Shown one piece after another: positions 1 to 11,794 of a stretch of DNA of 64,000 nucleotides (position 1 is the stretch's first letter; each line of letters starts with the position of its first letter). Origin of the DNA: Hyparrhenia diplandra (Eukaryota > Streptophyta > Magnoliopsida > Poales > Poaceae); assembly GCA_015847255.1 (NCBI GenBank), contig JADLZK010007185.1, positions 1 to 64,000 on the forward strand, in the 5' to 3' direction. The notes below the pieces were generated by a model. It was not told where the DNA came from. It ran no database searches and saw only the letters and a program-made list of their open reading frames with translations. The position numbers were made by a program, and so were the translations under genes.

Positions 1-235
1 GATCCGACGACAACGAACGCAGGAGGAAACGGGAGGAAATGGGAGGAAAATGGTGTGCCTATGGTTGGTGGGTCATGGGGAAAAATTTCCTCCCCGCTTC
101 CTCCGCAGAAATGTGGGGACTAAGACCGCATGACGGTAATTGCATTCTTGTAGTTTTTTAATGAAGGGTAAACGGTAACTTCGTGAAATTGGTTTGAGTA
201 GTATAGTTTTGAGATTATGATTCGTTTACTATAGT

Positions 236-2078
236 TTGGTAATATGTTTTTTTTTTAAACAAAATGCCTCTAGGGTTGTTGCGGTCGGGCGCCGGTGGAA
301 GAGGAGCCGCCTCCCGAAGGCTCCCGCCGCCGCCCCCGCCCCGCCGGGCGCGACGCGCCGGGCCGCTGATCGCCCGGCGAATCCTGCGCGGCGGCCCCCG
401 CTGCGCTGGCTCACGACGCCGTGGCTGCAGCCTGGCGGCGATCTGCGGCGCCACGGGCCCGCCGCTCCGACGCATCGGCACCTCCTCATCGCCGCCGACC
501 CGCCCGCCGTGGATGGGCCTCCTGGAGCCGCGCTTCGCCACGCCGTTCGCGGGTCAACACCAGGCCGCCGTGCTGGTGAGGCGCCGCCGATCCACCCCCA
601 GCGTGCTCAGTCCGGCTCTAGTGGTGGCGGAAAAAAAAAAAAAGGACTGCGCACCCGCCCGCCCGTCTCGCCTTCGGGACATTCGCCGGTGACGAGCACC
701 CGCCAGGTATGCCCACCCTTCGTGTTCCTGCTGTGCGAAAAACCGAGAACCCAAGCTCAAGCTATTCCGCCGCCCCTGGATGTGCAATGTGCCCATGCGT
801 GTCTTCGTGCTGCAGTCAAGGTGTTCGATGCAATGCCTCTTAGGTGAATTCGTGCATTGTTTTTTTGGTAACATGGTGCTGATACTCCCTTCACAGTCAC
901 ACACACCAGCTGACATTAAAGCTCCTTCTCCTTGCTTTTGTTAGTAGTAAGAAATGTTTGTGGCATCGCCCTGTTCGCTACCCAAACAGGCCTGCCCACG
1001 AGTGTGTTAAATTGACATGTTTGTTGAGTTCCTGCCAGTTTGCAGCCGTACTTCCTGGTCACGGATCCTTCTGGTAGTTTCTCATAATGTTCTTAGTTTT
1101 GACAATGTCGCTCAGTAAACCTGCATTTGGTCCAATCCAATAGGTATCATCAGTGCTGCAAGAATGCAATGCAGACTTGTGGTAGGTCACATATACAGAA
1201 ACAATGTTTTCCCCAGTTCAAAGAATTCATGTGCCACAAAGAATGACAGCTGATACTCAGAGGCACAAGGGTGCTCATTTTGCTTGGGCTGTCAAAAGAA
1301 AATGCATATGGTTGTTTAGACCATCGATTTTGTTGAACAGTTTTATCGAAATAGAGCAGCAGTGTGTGGGCTGTTCCAAGGCTGCAGCTCATTTACTAGT
1401 TTTACTGTCATTCTACAGTTCTCGGTCGGCATTATCTTCTCTTTTATCAACAGCTTCATCCTGAGTGCAAAAAGGGTTTAGTAGCTAGAAACAATGTTTA
1501 CCCCATTCGAATGATTTTTAATTCATGTTCCCCAAGCATGCCTTAAAAATTTAAGGTAGAACCGTCAAGAATGACAGCTGATACTCAGAGGCACAAGGGT
1601 GCTCATTTGCTTCGGTTTTTTAAAAAACAAAATGCATATGGTTGTTTAGATCAATTTTGTTCATTGACTGTACCTTCAAACCACACTGTATACTCCTCTG
1701 TCCCAAAATAAGATGTTTTTTTTTCTTGTGCCATGGCTACTACGTGATGGATGAGTAGCAGCAGCTATGATTTTGTTCATTTTAAATGTTAGATGCTGTG
1801 CAGTGTGACCAGGAATCTGTTGCGGCTGTGACCGTGTGGGTTTTTTGTGCTGTGTTTACTGTTACACTGCTGAATAGTACTTTGCAATTTATACTTGTGA
1901 AAATTGCTTGTTTGCATTGCAGGTTTGCCTGAGGGAGATCCATGCTTGTATCCTAAGGAAGCATTTACCTCGATTGGAGCATCCTGGACCTGGTGCTGCT
2001 GAACAGAATGTGGAATCAGAGAAAGAAGTTGATGATAAACCGGACGATGAGATGCATGAGGACGATAATACAACATAG
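236..2078 (+). CDS. Candidate two-exon gene with acidic C-terminal tail, function unknown
   Basis: The model joins a CpG-rich exon ending at 706 (donor CAG/GTATGC) to a last exon 1923-2078 (acceptor TTGCATTGCAG). Both junctions are phase 0. The last exon encodes 51 residues and then TAG: a basic start (VCLREIHACILRKHLPR) followed by an acidic tail rich in D and E. The compatible frame through exon 1 is open from 236 to 706 and rich in P, R and A, but it has no ATG. The ATG at 264 lies in a different frame that stops at 692, so the true start is unknown, lies in an upstream exon, or is lost. A 13-A run near 631 could hide a frameshift. An AATAAA occurs at 2564-2569. I do not recognise the protein. 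Splice sites and phases are what I see; that this is a live gene is inference. Confidence 0.35.
1197..1665. repeat. Diverged tandem duplication inside the candidate intron
   Basis: The segment starting near 1197 and that starting near 1487 share long stretches, including AATGACAGCTGATACTCAG, then AGGCACAAGGGTGCTCATTT, then GCATATGGTTGTTTAGA. The second copy has extra bases in its first part. This is an old local duplication of about 150 bp with a period of about 290 bp. Confidence 0.8.
1691..1720. repeat. Stowaway-like MITE terminus, fragment
   Basis: The sequence TACTCCTCTGTCCCAAAATAAG resembles the terminal CTCCCTCCGTCCCAAAATAAG of grass Stowaway/mariner MITEs, followed by a T run. No opposite end is visible, so only a solitary end is called. 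Confidence 0.4.
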
Positions 2079-3330
2079 CAATCTGATAATTTTCATCAAT
2101 TTTTTTTTTTGCTTTGCTAGTTTCTAGTTTCTGCTTTTTTAGAATGGATATCTGTACTAGAATGCGCAAAGGTAGCTCTGTACGAGCTGCTTTTTCATTG
2201 ATCGCGACCTGTGTGGACGTATCCAGGAAGGTGAGTTGCAGACGTTTGTGGCCAGTTGGTAATGAATTAACTAGGTTCAAAATCTACACAATCTTATGTA
2301 CTTTCGGCTATGACTTACGAAAGAAAAATGTCTCCTGTACATCATGGTTTCTAACTTCAGACATGCATGGGTAACTGAAACACCTTGTATAGTCAAACAT
2401 GTTGCAAGCGCAGCTAAGTACTTGTATGACCTGTGTATCATTATGGGGGCGCCGTGCCGTCTCCACTGATCTTATGCAGAACTGTAGGGAAGGAACACAA
2501 GTACTGATCTTATTCAGTTACCTGTTCAGTCATGGCTGGCAGTAAGCATTGCAATGATTAGCGAATAAATTTCAATTATCTTATGTCCCTGACTGATTGA
2601 CACTGAAATTTTGTCCCTGAACGATGACTGATTGACACTCGGCGGGAAGACTTTGTAGATAGATGCTTAAGTTCAAAGGTTTATTTTGTTCAAAATACGT
2701 ACTTCCATTACCCATATGCTGAAGCATTAGCAGTAACAAGAAACTGAATGTTACATGGGAATGGGATAGAGCTAGAAATCACCTCTTCCCGAACCACACA
2801 CTCATAACCCAGCAAGCAGCGATGGCGAGCATAAACTAGGAAATGGATGGTTTCTAATACATGAAAAAATGAAATTACATAGAGTTCATACAAAACTTAA
2901 TCGAATAGTTGCTGCAATTATTTCTGAAAGAAACTAGAATATGTGAAACTAGACAACAAACTTGGTCGGAGTCCATGGTGCTAGAGCTAGGGCCGGTCTC
3001 TTGTTCGCTGGAGAAACGACGACAGAAAGCTATCGGAGAAGAAGGAAACTAAGATCCTATAGTCACGGATGGCTATTGGCGGCTGAAAACTACGTGATCC
3101 TATAGTCCGGCGTGGCGGCTAAAAATTTTGTGGAGACAACCGTGGGCGGCAAAAACTTTCGTGATCCTATAGTCAAGGCAAAAAAATTTCGCCAGAGAAA
3201 ATTTCCGGACGAGGGAAACCGGCCGCGATCCGTCCGTAATATTAGGATCGCCCCCGTAATTTTCCTCCTTGTCTATTGCGCAGGCCAGCTCCCGATCCTC
3301 GACTACTTGTTTAAAATGCACGGCGTTGGC
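2079..3330. other. Non-coding stretch, with short GATCCTATAGTC repeats
   Basis: I see no gene here. From 3053 to 3174 the motif GATCCTATAGTC occurs three times, the spacers containing related GGCGGC-AAAA sequence. The rest is ordinary AT-rich DNA. Confidence 0.6.
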
Positions 3331-3339
3331 CACTAAATG

Positions 3340-3480
3340 AAGTCATGTCAGAGCGCAATGGTAAGGCCCATGTAGCATAGACCTCGGGTCTCGGGTTCGA
3401 CCCACAAAGGCACAATTTTTTTTTATTTTTACAAGATTTTTGGTTATTTGTTTATGTTTCCCTTTCTCTATTTTTTTTTT
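3340..3480 (+). repeat. tRNA-derived SINE-like element with T-rich tail
   Basis: An A-box-like element (AGCGCAATGGTAAG, from 3352) is followed about 30 bases later by a perfect B-box core GGGTTCGACCC (3393-3403). A T-rich tail follows from 3416. This pol III promoter arrangement with a T-rich end is typical of grass p-SINE-type elements. It does not fold as a complete tRNA, so a functional tRNA gene is not called. Target duplications were not resolved. Confidence 0.55.
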
Positions 3481-3548
3481 TTTTTTTTACCATTTTAACC
3501 TTTGTTTTAATTTAAATATATGGGTACAACCATGCCATTATATTTTTA

Positions 3549-3999
3549 ATTGATTTGAACTATGTGCAACTATGCATCCATGACAACCATGAACATCTCT
3601 CACTTACACCATGATTTCATGTGAGACTTGTTCATGGTTGTGAAGGATGTGTATCATCATAATATCTAAATCATTTGAAACTTTTATGTCATATTCATAC
3701 ATCAAAATGAGTGGTCCATGCAAGTTTTTAGATTTTTCCACCTAGCATAGGGTATTTCTACATTTTTCCTTCAATTTACCATGAAATAATCACAATAATA
3801 GGTAAAAATGTGCAGAAAATTGTATAATTACACACAACATCATAGTTTGTTGTCTTTATCTTGTCATTAATTTTTCAAATGATTTGGACAAAGTGACACT
3901 ATGGATCCATCACAACCATGAACCTCTCTCAGTGACTCACATGGCTCTATGTGAGACATCTTTATGGTTGTGAAGGATGTGTATCACCACATTCTCACA
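3549..3999. repeat. Two-copy tandem repeat, period about 330 bp
   Basis: The segment 3549-3672 recurs at 3879-3999. Both contain GATTTG, a CCATGACAACC/CCATCACAACC block, ACCATGAAC, CATGTGAGAC-like sequence and TGGTTGTGAAGGATGTGTAT. Divergence is moderate. No coding sequence is seen. Confidence 0.75.
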
Positions 4000-4530
4000 T
4001 GACTATACTCCCTCCGGTTAGGGACCAGAAGTCATTGAGGACATGATTGTGTGTACCAAGGAGTCATTAATTAGAGGTAATTTTTTTCATATTTTCCCTA
4101 ATAAATACGGAGAAGAGTGCACTTTAACAACAAATGTTGTCTAATCCTATTGGTTCTAGGCCTCGTCTTAAGGCACACGATGTTGGAGGTTGCTGGTTCA
4201 ATTCCTCATATTGTGGTGATTTTTGCTATTTGTTGTTTTTGCATAGGATTTTTGCGCCATTTTTCACTGGTCGCATTTTTGCAATTCTTCAGTAGCCGAA
4301 GCATGAACGTCACATAGTAAACTATTAGAGGAAACCGTTTACAGTGCTCGTACCACAAAAACAAGCCATTAGAGATATTCTCATGATCACTGCTACATGC
4401 AGCTCTAAACAACACAAGAAACAAAATCACGTAGCCACCTTGATCCCTTTGTAACAAATGTACATGAAGTTCTAGCCCGAACCATACTAGCTTATGCCCA
4501 ACGATATTCCTGGTTCAGAGCATTTCATTT
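4000..4530. other. Non-coding stretch with MITE-like and B-box-like fragments
   Basis: ACTCCCTCCGGTTAGGGACC near 4009 looks like one end of a Stowaway-type MITE. GGTTCAATTCC near 4195 matches a pol III B box, but no clear A box precedes it. No gene is seen. Confidence 0.4.
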
Positions 4531-4538
4531 CATACAAG

Positions 4539-5880
4539 TTACACTTCAAGTAGTACAGACACTTGGCGTCCAAAACATCTTAGCGTCCTGCAGGGTGTCG
4601 GTTCCAGGATAAGTAGTTGTGGTCTCCTAGTTTCCTGCAGAAGGCCACAGATCGGATTAGCGTTTCCACTCAGGTTCACAAGCGGCATCAATTACTCTAC
4701 AGTTTAGGTCACCAAATTAAAACTGAGATTCCATAGTACAGTTAACACTAGCTACTAGCGCCAAGTATCAGTACCATACCAAGCATCACCACTAGAACAC
4801 TACAACAGGGCAGTAAGATTCCTCACCCAACTTGATATTCACTAAGATCTGGTTTAAAATTTTTTTTGATATTCAGACAGCTGCTACGTGGATCAGATCG
4901 GAATCTCGATCGTCGTCGCCCTTGTATGGATACCAAATTGAAATAGGACAGCCCAGTGGAGATTTATTCGACGATTAGGCATAACCAACACCACAAGACA
5001 AATCAAGGCTCTGGAGACTATTCACAACGACAAGATCCATTCAGATTAATGTCTACTGTTACATGATTACAGAAACCTTCACAGCTGCTGTTACACGAAT
5101 TGTCTCTGATTAATGACTTAAAAGAGGTATTTGTTATGCAAGCTTTCAAATATTCCTATCGTTTGATTGTTGTCTGTCTAATGCCAACAACCTATGACAA
5201 TAACATGATTGAAACGCATTTGAAATGCATTATTAGGTGTTGTTGACATCTCAAATTGAAATGCATTTATTAGAACTAGACAAATGGCATTCCTTGAATA
5301 TATCTGAAAACTGAAATTCAACAAGGAAACAGATGCCACATCTCACCTGTCCTGTGCTGTGCACGGTGCACTTGCAGGGGGTCTGGGCCTGGGGACGGGG
5401 AGGAACGGGGCTGGGTGGCCAGCCCCGCCGACGTGGGTGGCTCAGCAGCAGTGCCGCTTCTTGCCTGCTCCTGCTGGGCAAGGGGCGGGAGACGGCAAAG
5501 CCGCGAGGTGCGCCTCCGGCTGCGGCTAAGTTTCCAGCCTCCGACGACGACGACGCGGGCCGCGGGTTTCACAGCTGCCGCTACCGCTGCTCCCGCTGGC
5601 CGCGCGGCCGGTCGTGAGAGATCCGGATCGGAGGGGAAGAAGACCCGGGCGAGGGTGCATCGGGATCCGCAGACCACCTCAAGCAGGGGCGGAGGCGGCT
5701 CAGCCCAGGGCGACAAGCGAGGCCGGGAGGGGGTTCAAGGGCTGCGGCCCGTAGATCGGGGGGGCGGCGGCCTCGGGCGGGATCGTGGGCGGTTCCTTAC
5801 GACGGGCCGGAGCAGCAGGGGAGGGATCGCGGGGGGTCGGGGTCAGGGTCGGGATGTGCGGGTGAGGGAGTGGGAAGATG
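4539..5880 (-). CDS. Candidate minus-strand transcript with CpG-rich first exon
   Basis: The region 5350-5880 is strongly GC-rich. On the minus strand it ends at 5347 with a strong donor (ACAG/GTGAGATG). A matching acceptor (TTCTGCAG/GAAACTAG) occurs at 4634. Joining the frame that ends CTVHSTGQ at 5347 in phase 0 to the downstream exon gives 31 further codons and a TAA at 4539-4541. The exon-1 frame has no ATG in the visible part and is proline/arginine rich, so this may equally be a non-coding RNA or an upstream untranslated exon. No domain is recognised. The splice signals and GC shift are seen; transcription is inferred. Confidence 0.3.
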
Positions 5881-5881
5881 C

Positions 5882-6482
5882 GAAATGGCCAATGTACCCT
5901 TGCCAACAAAAAATAGAAAATCGGTGAGGAAATGGGAGGAAACGGAGGAAATTCCAAGTATAGGAAAAGAGCTCATTAAAAAAAGATATGTTTTGAGATC
6001 ATCTAACCGAGTGGTATATGTGTTAAATATCTTTTTCCACCTCTATGCCATTATGTAGCTAAAAAGATTATTTGTTTCGAGGAAAATAATTCAGGAAGAA
6101 AATCTAGATTAGCCATACCAAGGAATCTTGACCGGCTATACCCATATTCAGTTGTTTTGTTTAATAGAATTATATCAATACCGAATATCACACGTACCAT
6201 CACATTCGTGGTTGATCCATCTATTAGTAGAAAAATTTTGTATAAAATGTTAATATATATTAATAAAATATCAGAGGCAAAGAAGGTAATTATCCTATTA
6301 ATATTAGAGGTAATCTGTCCAAGCCTACAAACAAGATACGCATGTGTGGCCTAATATAACTGACCGATGAAAATAAAAATACAAATTGTATTGGCGTCTT
6401 ATCCTATCACGCAGGCCTACTAAAATTTGTCGTTCAAGCCCCACCGTCGCAGCCACGGCAAAATATTCACTGAACTTTGATC
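5882..6482. other. AT-rich intergenic sequence, no gene seen
   Basis: This stretch holds short low-complexity runs and GGGAGGAAA-type repeats near 5930, similar to those at 30-50. No coding, RNA or transposon structure is recognised. Confidence 0.5.
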
Positions 6483-6533
6483 AATCAGGAAAGTACATCT
6501 TCTCAAAAAAAAAAAAAATCAGGAAAGTACATC
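6483..6533 (+). mobile_element. Micro-retroposon 1: TTCTC + poly(A) between 17-bp direct repeats
   Basis: The 17-base sequence AATCAGGAAAGTACATC occurs at 6483-6499 and again at 6517-6533. Between them lies only TTCTC and an A tract. This is the footprint expected of target-primed reverse transcription truncated almost to the tail. It is one of five such insertions in the window. Confidence 0.75.
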
Positions 6534-6553
6534 GATCTTTCAATCCTACTATC

Positions 6554-6843
6554 GGATCTTCCCTCCCAGTCACGTCTTTCTATCATCTTGCCGATTCTTT
6601 GGAGTAATAGTTATTCTTTTTATTGTCTATACTAATCGGCCTCCTAATTTTACTTGGACATATAGGTTTCATCATACCAGTACGAGCAGCTGAGATTGAA
6701 AAGAGATGTCAAGCCACCAGATTATCATGGTCTCCTGGACGAGCTGAACACCTGACATCATTTTTCAACTCATGGATGGAGCTGGCTCGAGTGCGATCGA
6801 CTTGGCTGATGGCGAGGTCCCTATCTACGTTATTTTCATGGAG
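6554..6843. repeat. Copy A of a 290-bp segment repeated at 17484-17773
   Basis: This segment aligns without indels to 17484-17773, with about one mismatch in fifteen. Shared blocks include GGATCTTCCCTCCCAGTCAC and CACCTGACATCATTTTTCAA. It directly abuts the GTGAC target duplication of the retrotransposon. It shows no convincing reading frame and its origin is unknown. Confidence 0.85.
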
Positions 6844-6850
6844 GGGTGAC

Positions 6851-8583
6851 TGAAAGGTCCTAATGGCTAGAGGGGGGGTGAATAGCCTATTAAAAATTCT
6901 ACAAACAACACTAAGCAACCGGGTTAGACAATAAGGTGGCGTAGCAAATAAGCAAGGCTTCAACTAGCTATGCAAGCCACAAGTCAATTCTATTGTCTCT
7001 AATTCACACAAGGCTAAGTCTCTACTTTTACTCCTAGGTGAACAAGCAAGTCTAACTAGTTTACCGACTAGAAGCTAACAAGGCTAAGCAACCTAATACA
7101 CTACTCAAGCTACTTACTCTAAGCACCCTAACAAGATACACTACGAAGGTAATGCAAGAGATGCTAGAATACAATACCACCGTGTAGAGTCGAGGTGGAA
7201 GCCAATCACCGCGGTACAAGAAATCTCCAACGAGCAATGACAAGCGATAACGATGATTTTTCACCGAGGTTCACGTGCTTGCCGGGCACGCTACTTCCCC
7301 GTTGTGGCGACGCACTCACTTGACGGATGATAAGCTTAATGGCCTATGCCAAATCCCCGGTGGGAGCTCAATCAACCGAACACAAGAGAGGGTCCAACAA
7401 GCCACGAGCAATCCACTAGTGATGCCTTTCGCGTACCTCCCGCGGGGTAAGGCTCAACCCCTCACAATCACCACCGGTGTCGGCCTCGAACAATCTCCAA
7501 TCGAGCTCAACACCGCCTCTTGCTCCAAGCCGCTAGGGAACCAAGCAAATTCCCAAGAAAACAAGAATCCCGCTGCTTCTCCAAGGATGAAGTGCCTCTA
7601 GATGCAAGACTAATCAAGCAATGCACTTCTATCACTCTCAAATTCACTCAAGATTCGGTTAGAGTGAAGAGATGAGTGGAGAGGAGTCTCACAAGCTCAC
7701 AAGTGTGTAGGAGTGTTCAAATGTGCAAGAGAGAGAGCTAGCAACCGGCCATCCAAGTATATATAGGCCCTCTCAAAATAGAGCCGTTGCTCTAAAAAAA
7801 TTTGCCTTCTGGGTGCACCGGACGCACTCCACCGGAACCACCAGCTGGTCCGTGCAGTGGTCCGGTGTGTGCTTCCTGGGCCGAAACGACAAGCTTCGGG
7901 CCCACGGCCGACGGCCTTCTTCGCGGCCCCGGTGTGTGCTTCCCGGTGCGCCCGTCCGGTGTAAAAAAACCAAGCCGAGCCCAAAACATGCTTACCGGAT
8001 CCTCCCATCGACCGACCACGGAGCCACGGGCATGCGTCCGGTGTAAAGTCTCGAAGCTTCGGTGCGGCGTCCGGTGCTGGTTTTCTCAAGGCGTGTTCTT
8101 CGCTTTGTTGTCGCCCTTGCTTCAACCTTACTTCGCCTCTTGCCATAAGATGCCAACACGCCCAAGATGATCACATTATCATGCATGTTAGCTCGTCGAT
8201 AAGTTAGGCAAGATCGGGTTAGTGCTCTCATTGTCCTAAATGCAATATGCAAGTCAATTGGACCTAGAAGCACTTCATGCAAGGATTGTCGCGGCATCCC
8301 TCTTGATAGTCGGCTATCTATCCTATAATGTGATCACACGCTTCTATCGTGTCTTGATCACCGAAAGGAAAACCCTATCAAGTATACCTTTGCCTTGATC
8401 TCCCGGGTTCCTCTCAAGCCGATCATCGAGCTTTGACGATCCATCATGTCCACCACCATTGTCCATGTTCATGATCATCATGCTCCTTGTCATCCTTCTA
8501 ATCCTTTCTAAAGTCATACACTTAGAGCAAGGATTAGTCCACAAGTGTCGCCATCAATTTCCAAAACCAAACATGAGATTTCA
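6851..8583 (-). repeat. 3' LTR of the Sirevirus-like element (left copy)
   Basis: It starts TGAAAGGTCC on the plus strand and ends ATTTCA. Interior motifs include CACCGGAC (7816) and GTCCGGTG (about 7954, 8037 and 8068), typical Sirevirus LTR palindrome halves. It differs from the right copy by many 1-4 base indels, concentrated at 7800-8100. Confidence 0.93.
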
Positions 8584-8585
8584 AT

Positions 8586-8597
8586 CTCCCCTTTTTG
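8586..8597 (-). other. Polypurine tract
   Basis: On the minus strand the sequence AAAAAGGGGAG lies directly upstream of the 3' LTR. It is the expected primer for plus-strand DNA synthesis. Confidence 0.75.
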
Positions 8598-9680
8598 GTA
8601 ATTGATGACAACCAACTCACAAAGATAAGAAATAAATTAATTTAACTTGAATTGCTTGCCCATTAGAGTTTTGAACTAAAGTCAAGGAATGGACAATCAT
8701 TTCAAGGTTCTGGTTTGGTAGTAGTAGCTCCCCCTACATATGTGCTTCCATGTGTTTGGTTCAAGTTTACACATATGTAAAGATAGAAACCTTTGGGAGG
8801 AGATACTAATACCAAGGAGATGCTAAGGTTCTAGAATTTGGACCTTTGAAGCGTGAAACCATCGGAGTCCTTAGCATCATGTATCTAGACATTCATCAAA
8901 AACTCAACATACCCCATGAGATCAACATTATAGGCTAAAATGTGAGCTTTGTCTAGATACATCCTATGCATGCTAGTTGGTCAATATACCAATCAAATTT
9001 TCAAAAAACTAGCATACACCAAGCAATCATGTATATTGAATTTAGATTGCAATGCAACATTTCACCATGATCATGCACATACAAATGCACAAATAGTCTA
9101 TGAACTTGCTCCCCTATTTGTGTGATCCTTTCCAACATCTGTGTGACTTATTTCTCCCCTTTGTCAACAATCACCAAAAAGGTGTAAATGAGAGAAATCA
9201 AGTCAATCAAAGTATCACATGTGGTCTCATCTAGATCACTTGCCTTTCCATGTATTCAAGTTTGAACCAAGGACAAGCTTTTTCACACCTCATATGTATA
9301 AGGGTTATCTTGCACCATGTTAGAATACACATCATTAGCTCATTAGCTAGAGTTGACACTAGGATTGCAAGCCCACAAACATGTCATATGCCACAACTAG
9401 GTCATAAAATCATCCAAAGCAATAGTGGTGCCACACATACATTGAAATCATTTGATTTTCTATGAATGAGCCTATTACATGCATGATGTCTAGATGCACT
9501 AGCAAGTCCTTAGCATAATATGAATGCCATGTCAAACAACTTTTACCTTGCTTGTTGTCGAAGGAGAGGCATGTCATATAAGTGGGGTGCATCAACTCAA
9601 GTTGGAGAAGTCAATAATGTTCAATTCTCCCTTTAGCATGCAAAACCTCTTCTCATCAAGTGGCTTGGTGAATATGTCGG
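8598..9680 (-). other. Untranslated stretch between pol and the 3' LTR
   Basis: About 1.1 kb lies between the pol stop and the polypurine tract. Some Sireviruses carry an envelope-like ORF here. I see only short open frames and no membrane-protein pattern, so this copy appears to lack one. Confidence 0.6.
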
Positions 9681-10350
9681 CTAGTTGATCTTCGTGCCAA
9701 TGCCCATGATACAAATATCACCCTTTTGTTGATGATCTCTTATGAAGTGGTGCCTTATATCAATGTGCTTTGTTCTTGGATGTTAAACCGGATTTTGAGT
9801 CATCTTTCTAGCACTTTCATTGTCACAAAACAATGGAACCTTGTCAAATGTGAATCCAAAATCCTTCAATGTTGACCTCATCCAAAGCAATTGAGTGCAA
9901 CAACTTCCCGCACTAATGTATTCGGCTTCGGCGGTTGAGAGAGCAACACTATTTTGCTTCTTTGAAGACCATGATACTAGTGACCTTCCAAGAAATTGAC
10001 ATGTGCCACTTGTGCTCATTCTATTTATCTTGCATCCTCCATAATCGAACCGAATATCCAATCAAATCAAACTTGGGTCCCTTTGGATACCATAGTCCAA
10101 CATCTTGTGTGCCCTTCAAGTACCTCACAATTCTCTTTGTTGCTTTGAGGTGACTTTCTCTTGGATCGGATTGATATCTAGCACACATGCCCACACTAAA
10201 TGCTATGTCCGGTCTTGATGCGGTTGCATAGAGCAAGCTTCCAATCATGGACCTATACTTTTTGCTCAACCATGTTGCCACATGGATCGGGGTCAAGGCT
10301 TCCATTTGTTGCCATTGGTGTGGACATTGACTTGGCATCTTGCAAATCAA
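9681..10350 (-). pseudogene. copia RNase H domain (end of pol), with premature stop
   Basis: Two overlapping frames hold copia RNase H signatures. The first (10021-10350) has YRSMIGSLLYATASRPDI and the HLKATKRIVRYLKGT block. The second (9783-10061) has the SWSSKKQNSVALSTAEAEYI block and LFCDNESA. A frameshift separates them near 10050. After NPV an in-frame TAA (9783-9785) interrupts the usual end; the frame then continues with HPRTKHIDIRHHFIRDH and meets a TAG at 9681-9683. The TAA looks like a C-to-T change of a CAA codon. RNase H normally removes genomic RNA during reverse transcription; this copy is not expected to be intact. Confidence 0.88.
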
Positions 10351-11155
10351 ACTTCTTGATCATGTCTTTGATGTACTTGGTTTGACTAATGAATGTGCCA
10401 TTCTTCATTTGCTTGATTTGGAGACCAAGAAAGAATGTGAGTTCTCCAAGCATTGACATCTCAAACTCATTAGCCATCATCTTAGCAAACTCTTCACAAA
10501 ACTCTTGATTGGTTGACCCAAAGATAATGTCATCAACATATATTTGCAATACAAACAAGTCTTTGCCAATTTTCTTGATGAAGAGTGTGGTATCCACCTT
10601 GCCCATCTTGAACCCTTTAGAGAGAAGAAAATCTCTCAACCTTTCATACCATGCCCTTGGTGCTTGCTTCAAGCCATACAAAGCCTTCTTCAACTTGTAG
10701 ACATGGTTGGGATACTTCTCATCTTCAAAGCCCGGTGGTTGCTCCACATACACCAACTCATTGATGAATCCATTCAAGAATGCACTTTTCACATCCATTT
10801 GATAGAGCTTGATGTCATGTGCACATGCATAGGCAAGCAAGATTCTAATTGCTTCAAGTCTAGCAACCCCGGGTGCATAGGTCTCTCCAAAGTCAAGACC
10901 TTCTACTTGTGAATACCCTTGAGCTACTAGCCTTGCCTTGTTTCTCACAACAATTCCATCTTGATCTTGCTTGTTCTTGAAGACCCACTCGGTTCCAATC
11001 ACATTGTAGTTCTTTGGCCTTTCCACCAATTCCCATACATCATTTCTCTTGAAATTGTTCAACTCTTCATGCATGGCATTGATCCAATCTTCCTTCTTGA
11101 GTGCATCTCCATGTTTCTCCCGGCTCTTCTTGTGCAACAAAGGCATGATGTGCAC
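10253..11155 (-). pseudogene. copia reverse transcriptase domain
   Basis: This 300-residue frame is a clear RVT_2 reverse transcriptase. It has the entry block WINAMHEELNNF (about 24-35), WVFKNKQD (57-64), RLVAQGYSQ (75-83), QMDVKSAFLNG with catalytic Asp121, YGLKQAPRAWY (160-170) and the YVDD catalytic box (206-209). The domain itself is nearly uninterrupted, but it is joined to integrase on one side and RNase H on the other only across frameshifts. It is part of the polyprotein encoded by the 6.85-16.68 kb element and would act inside virus-like particles. Confidence 0.93.
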
Positions 11156-11794
11156 AAAAAGATGCTAATCTTCCTCTAGTGATCACTCCACTATTGATGT
11201 CACCTACAATTTGATCAATTGGATGATCTCTTGCTATGTTAGATAGTTGCATCACTTGCACTTGATGACTAGGATGAGGAGTTGGACTAGCTTGTTGCTC
11301 TTGAGCTTGATCTTCATCTTGAGTGCCACTAGTGCTAGCTTCATTTGCACCAATATCAACCGAAGTAGTTGGCAATGGAGTATCTTCATCATCTTGCACT
11401 TGCCTAGGCCGAATGTCACCAATGTCCATTGTCCTCATTGCATTCTCCAAGTTGGAGCCACTCACATCATCATGATTTTCAACCTCATTTTGAGAGCCTT
11501 GGGTTTCATCAAATTCAACATCATGAACCCTTCAAGCTTGCCACTACCCAAGTTCCACACTCTATATGCTTTGCTTGTGGTTGAATATCCAACTAGGAAA
11601 CCTTCATCACATTTCTTGTCAAACTTGCCCAATCTTGTGCCTTTCTTGAGAATGTAGCATTTGCATCCAAAGACTCTAAAATAACCAATGTTGGGCTTTC
11701 TTCCATTGAGTAACTCATATGGTGTCTTGCCAAGCATCCCATGGTAATAGAGACGGTTGCTACAATAGCAAGCCGTGTTGATAGCTTCGCCCAA
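11067..11794 (-). pseudogene. Integrase C-terminal part and integrase-RT linker
   Basis: The frame 11462-11794 continues copia integrase with KTPYELLNGRKPNI and FRVFGCKCYI, the conserved C-terminal GKTPYE block. The following frame 11067-11465 is acidic and Q/S/T rich (EDTPLPTTSVDIG), typical of the linker between integrase and reverse transcriptase. Frame changes occur near 11465 and 11790. Confidence 0.85.

Noticed and set aside
236..692. Long overlapping open frames on both strands of the first GC-rich island as separate proteins
   Set aside because: GC-rich sequence lacks stops by composition. Only the frame that connects to the downstream exon has any extra support.
800..847. VFDAMPLR, resembling a pentatricopeptide-repeat fragment
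   Set aside because: It is only eight residues, with no second repeat, and lies after the likely splice donor.
4150..4210. Second tRNA-derived SINE around GGTTCAATTCC
   Set aside because: The B box is acceptable, but the A box and the element ends could not be identified.
8600..9680. Envelope-like gene of the Sirevirus-like element
   Set aside because: Only short open frames, with no signal peptide, transmembrane or coiled-coil pattern.
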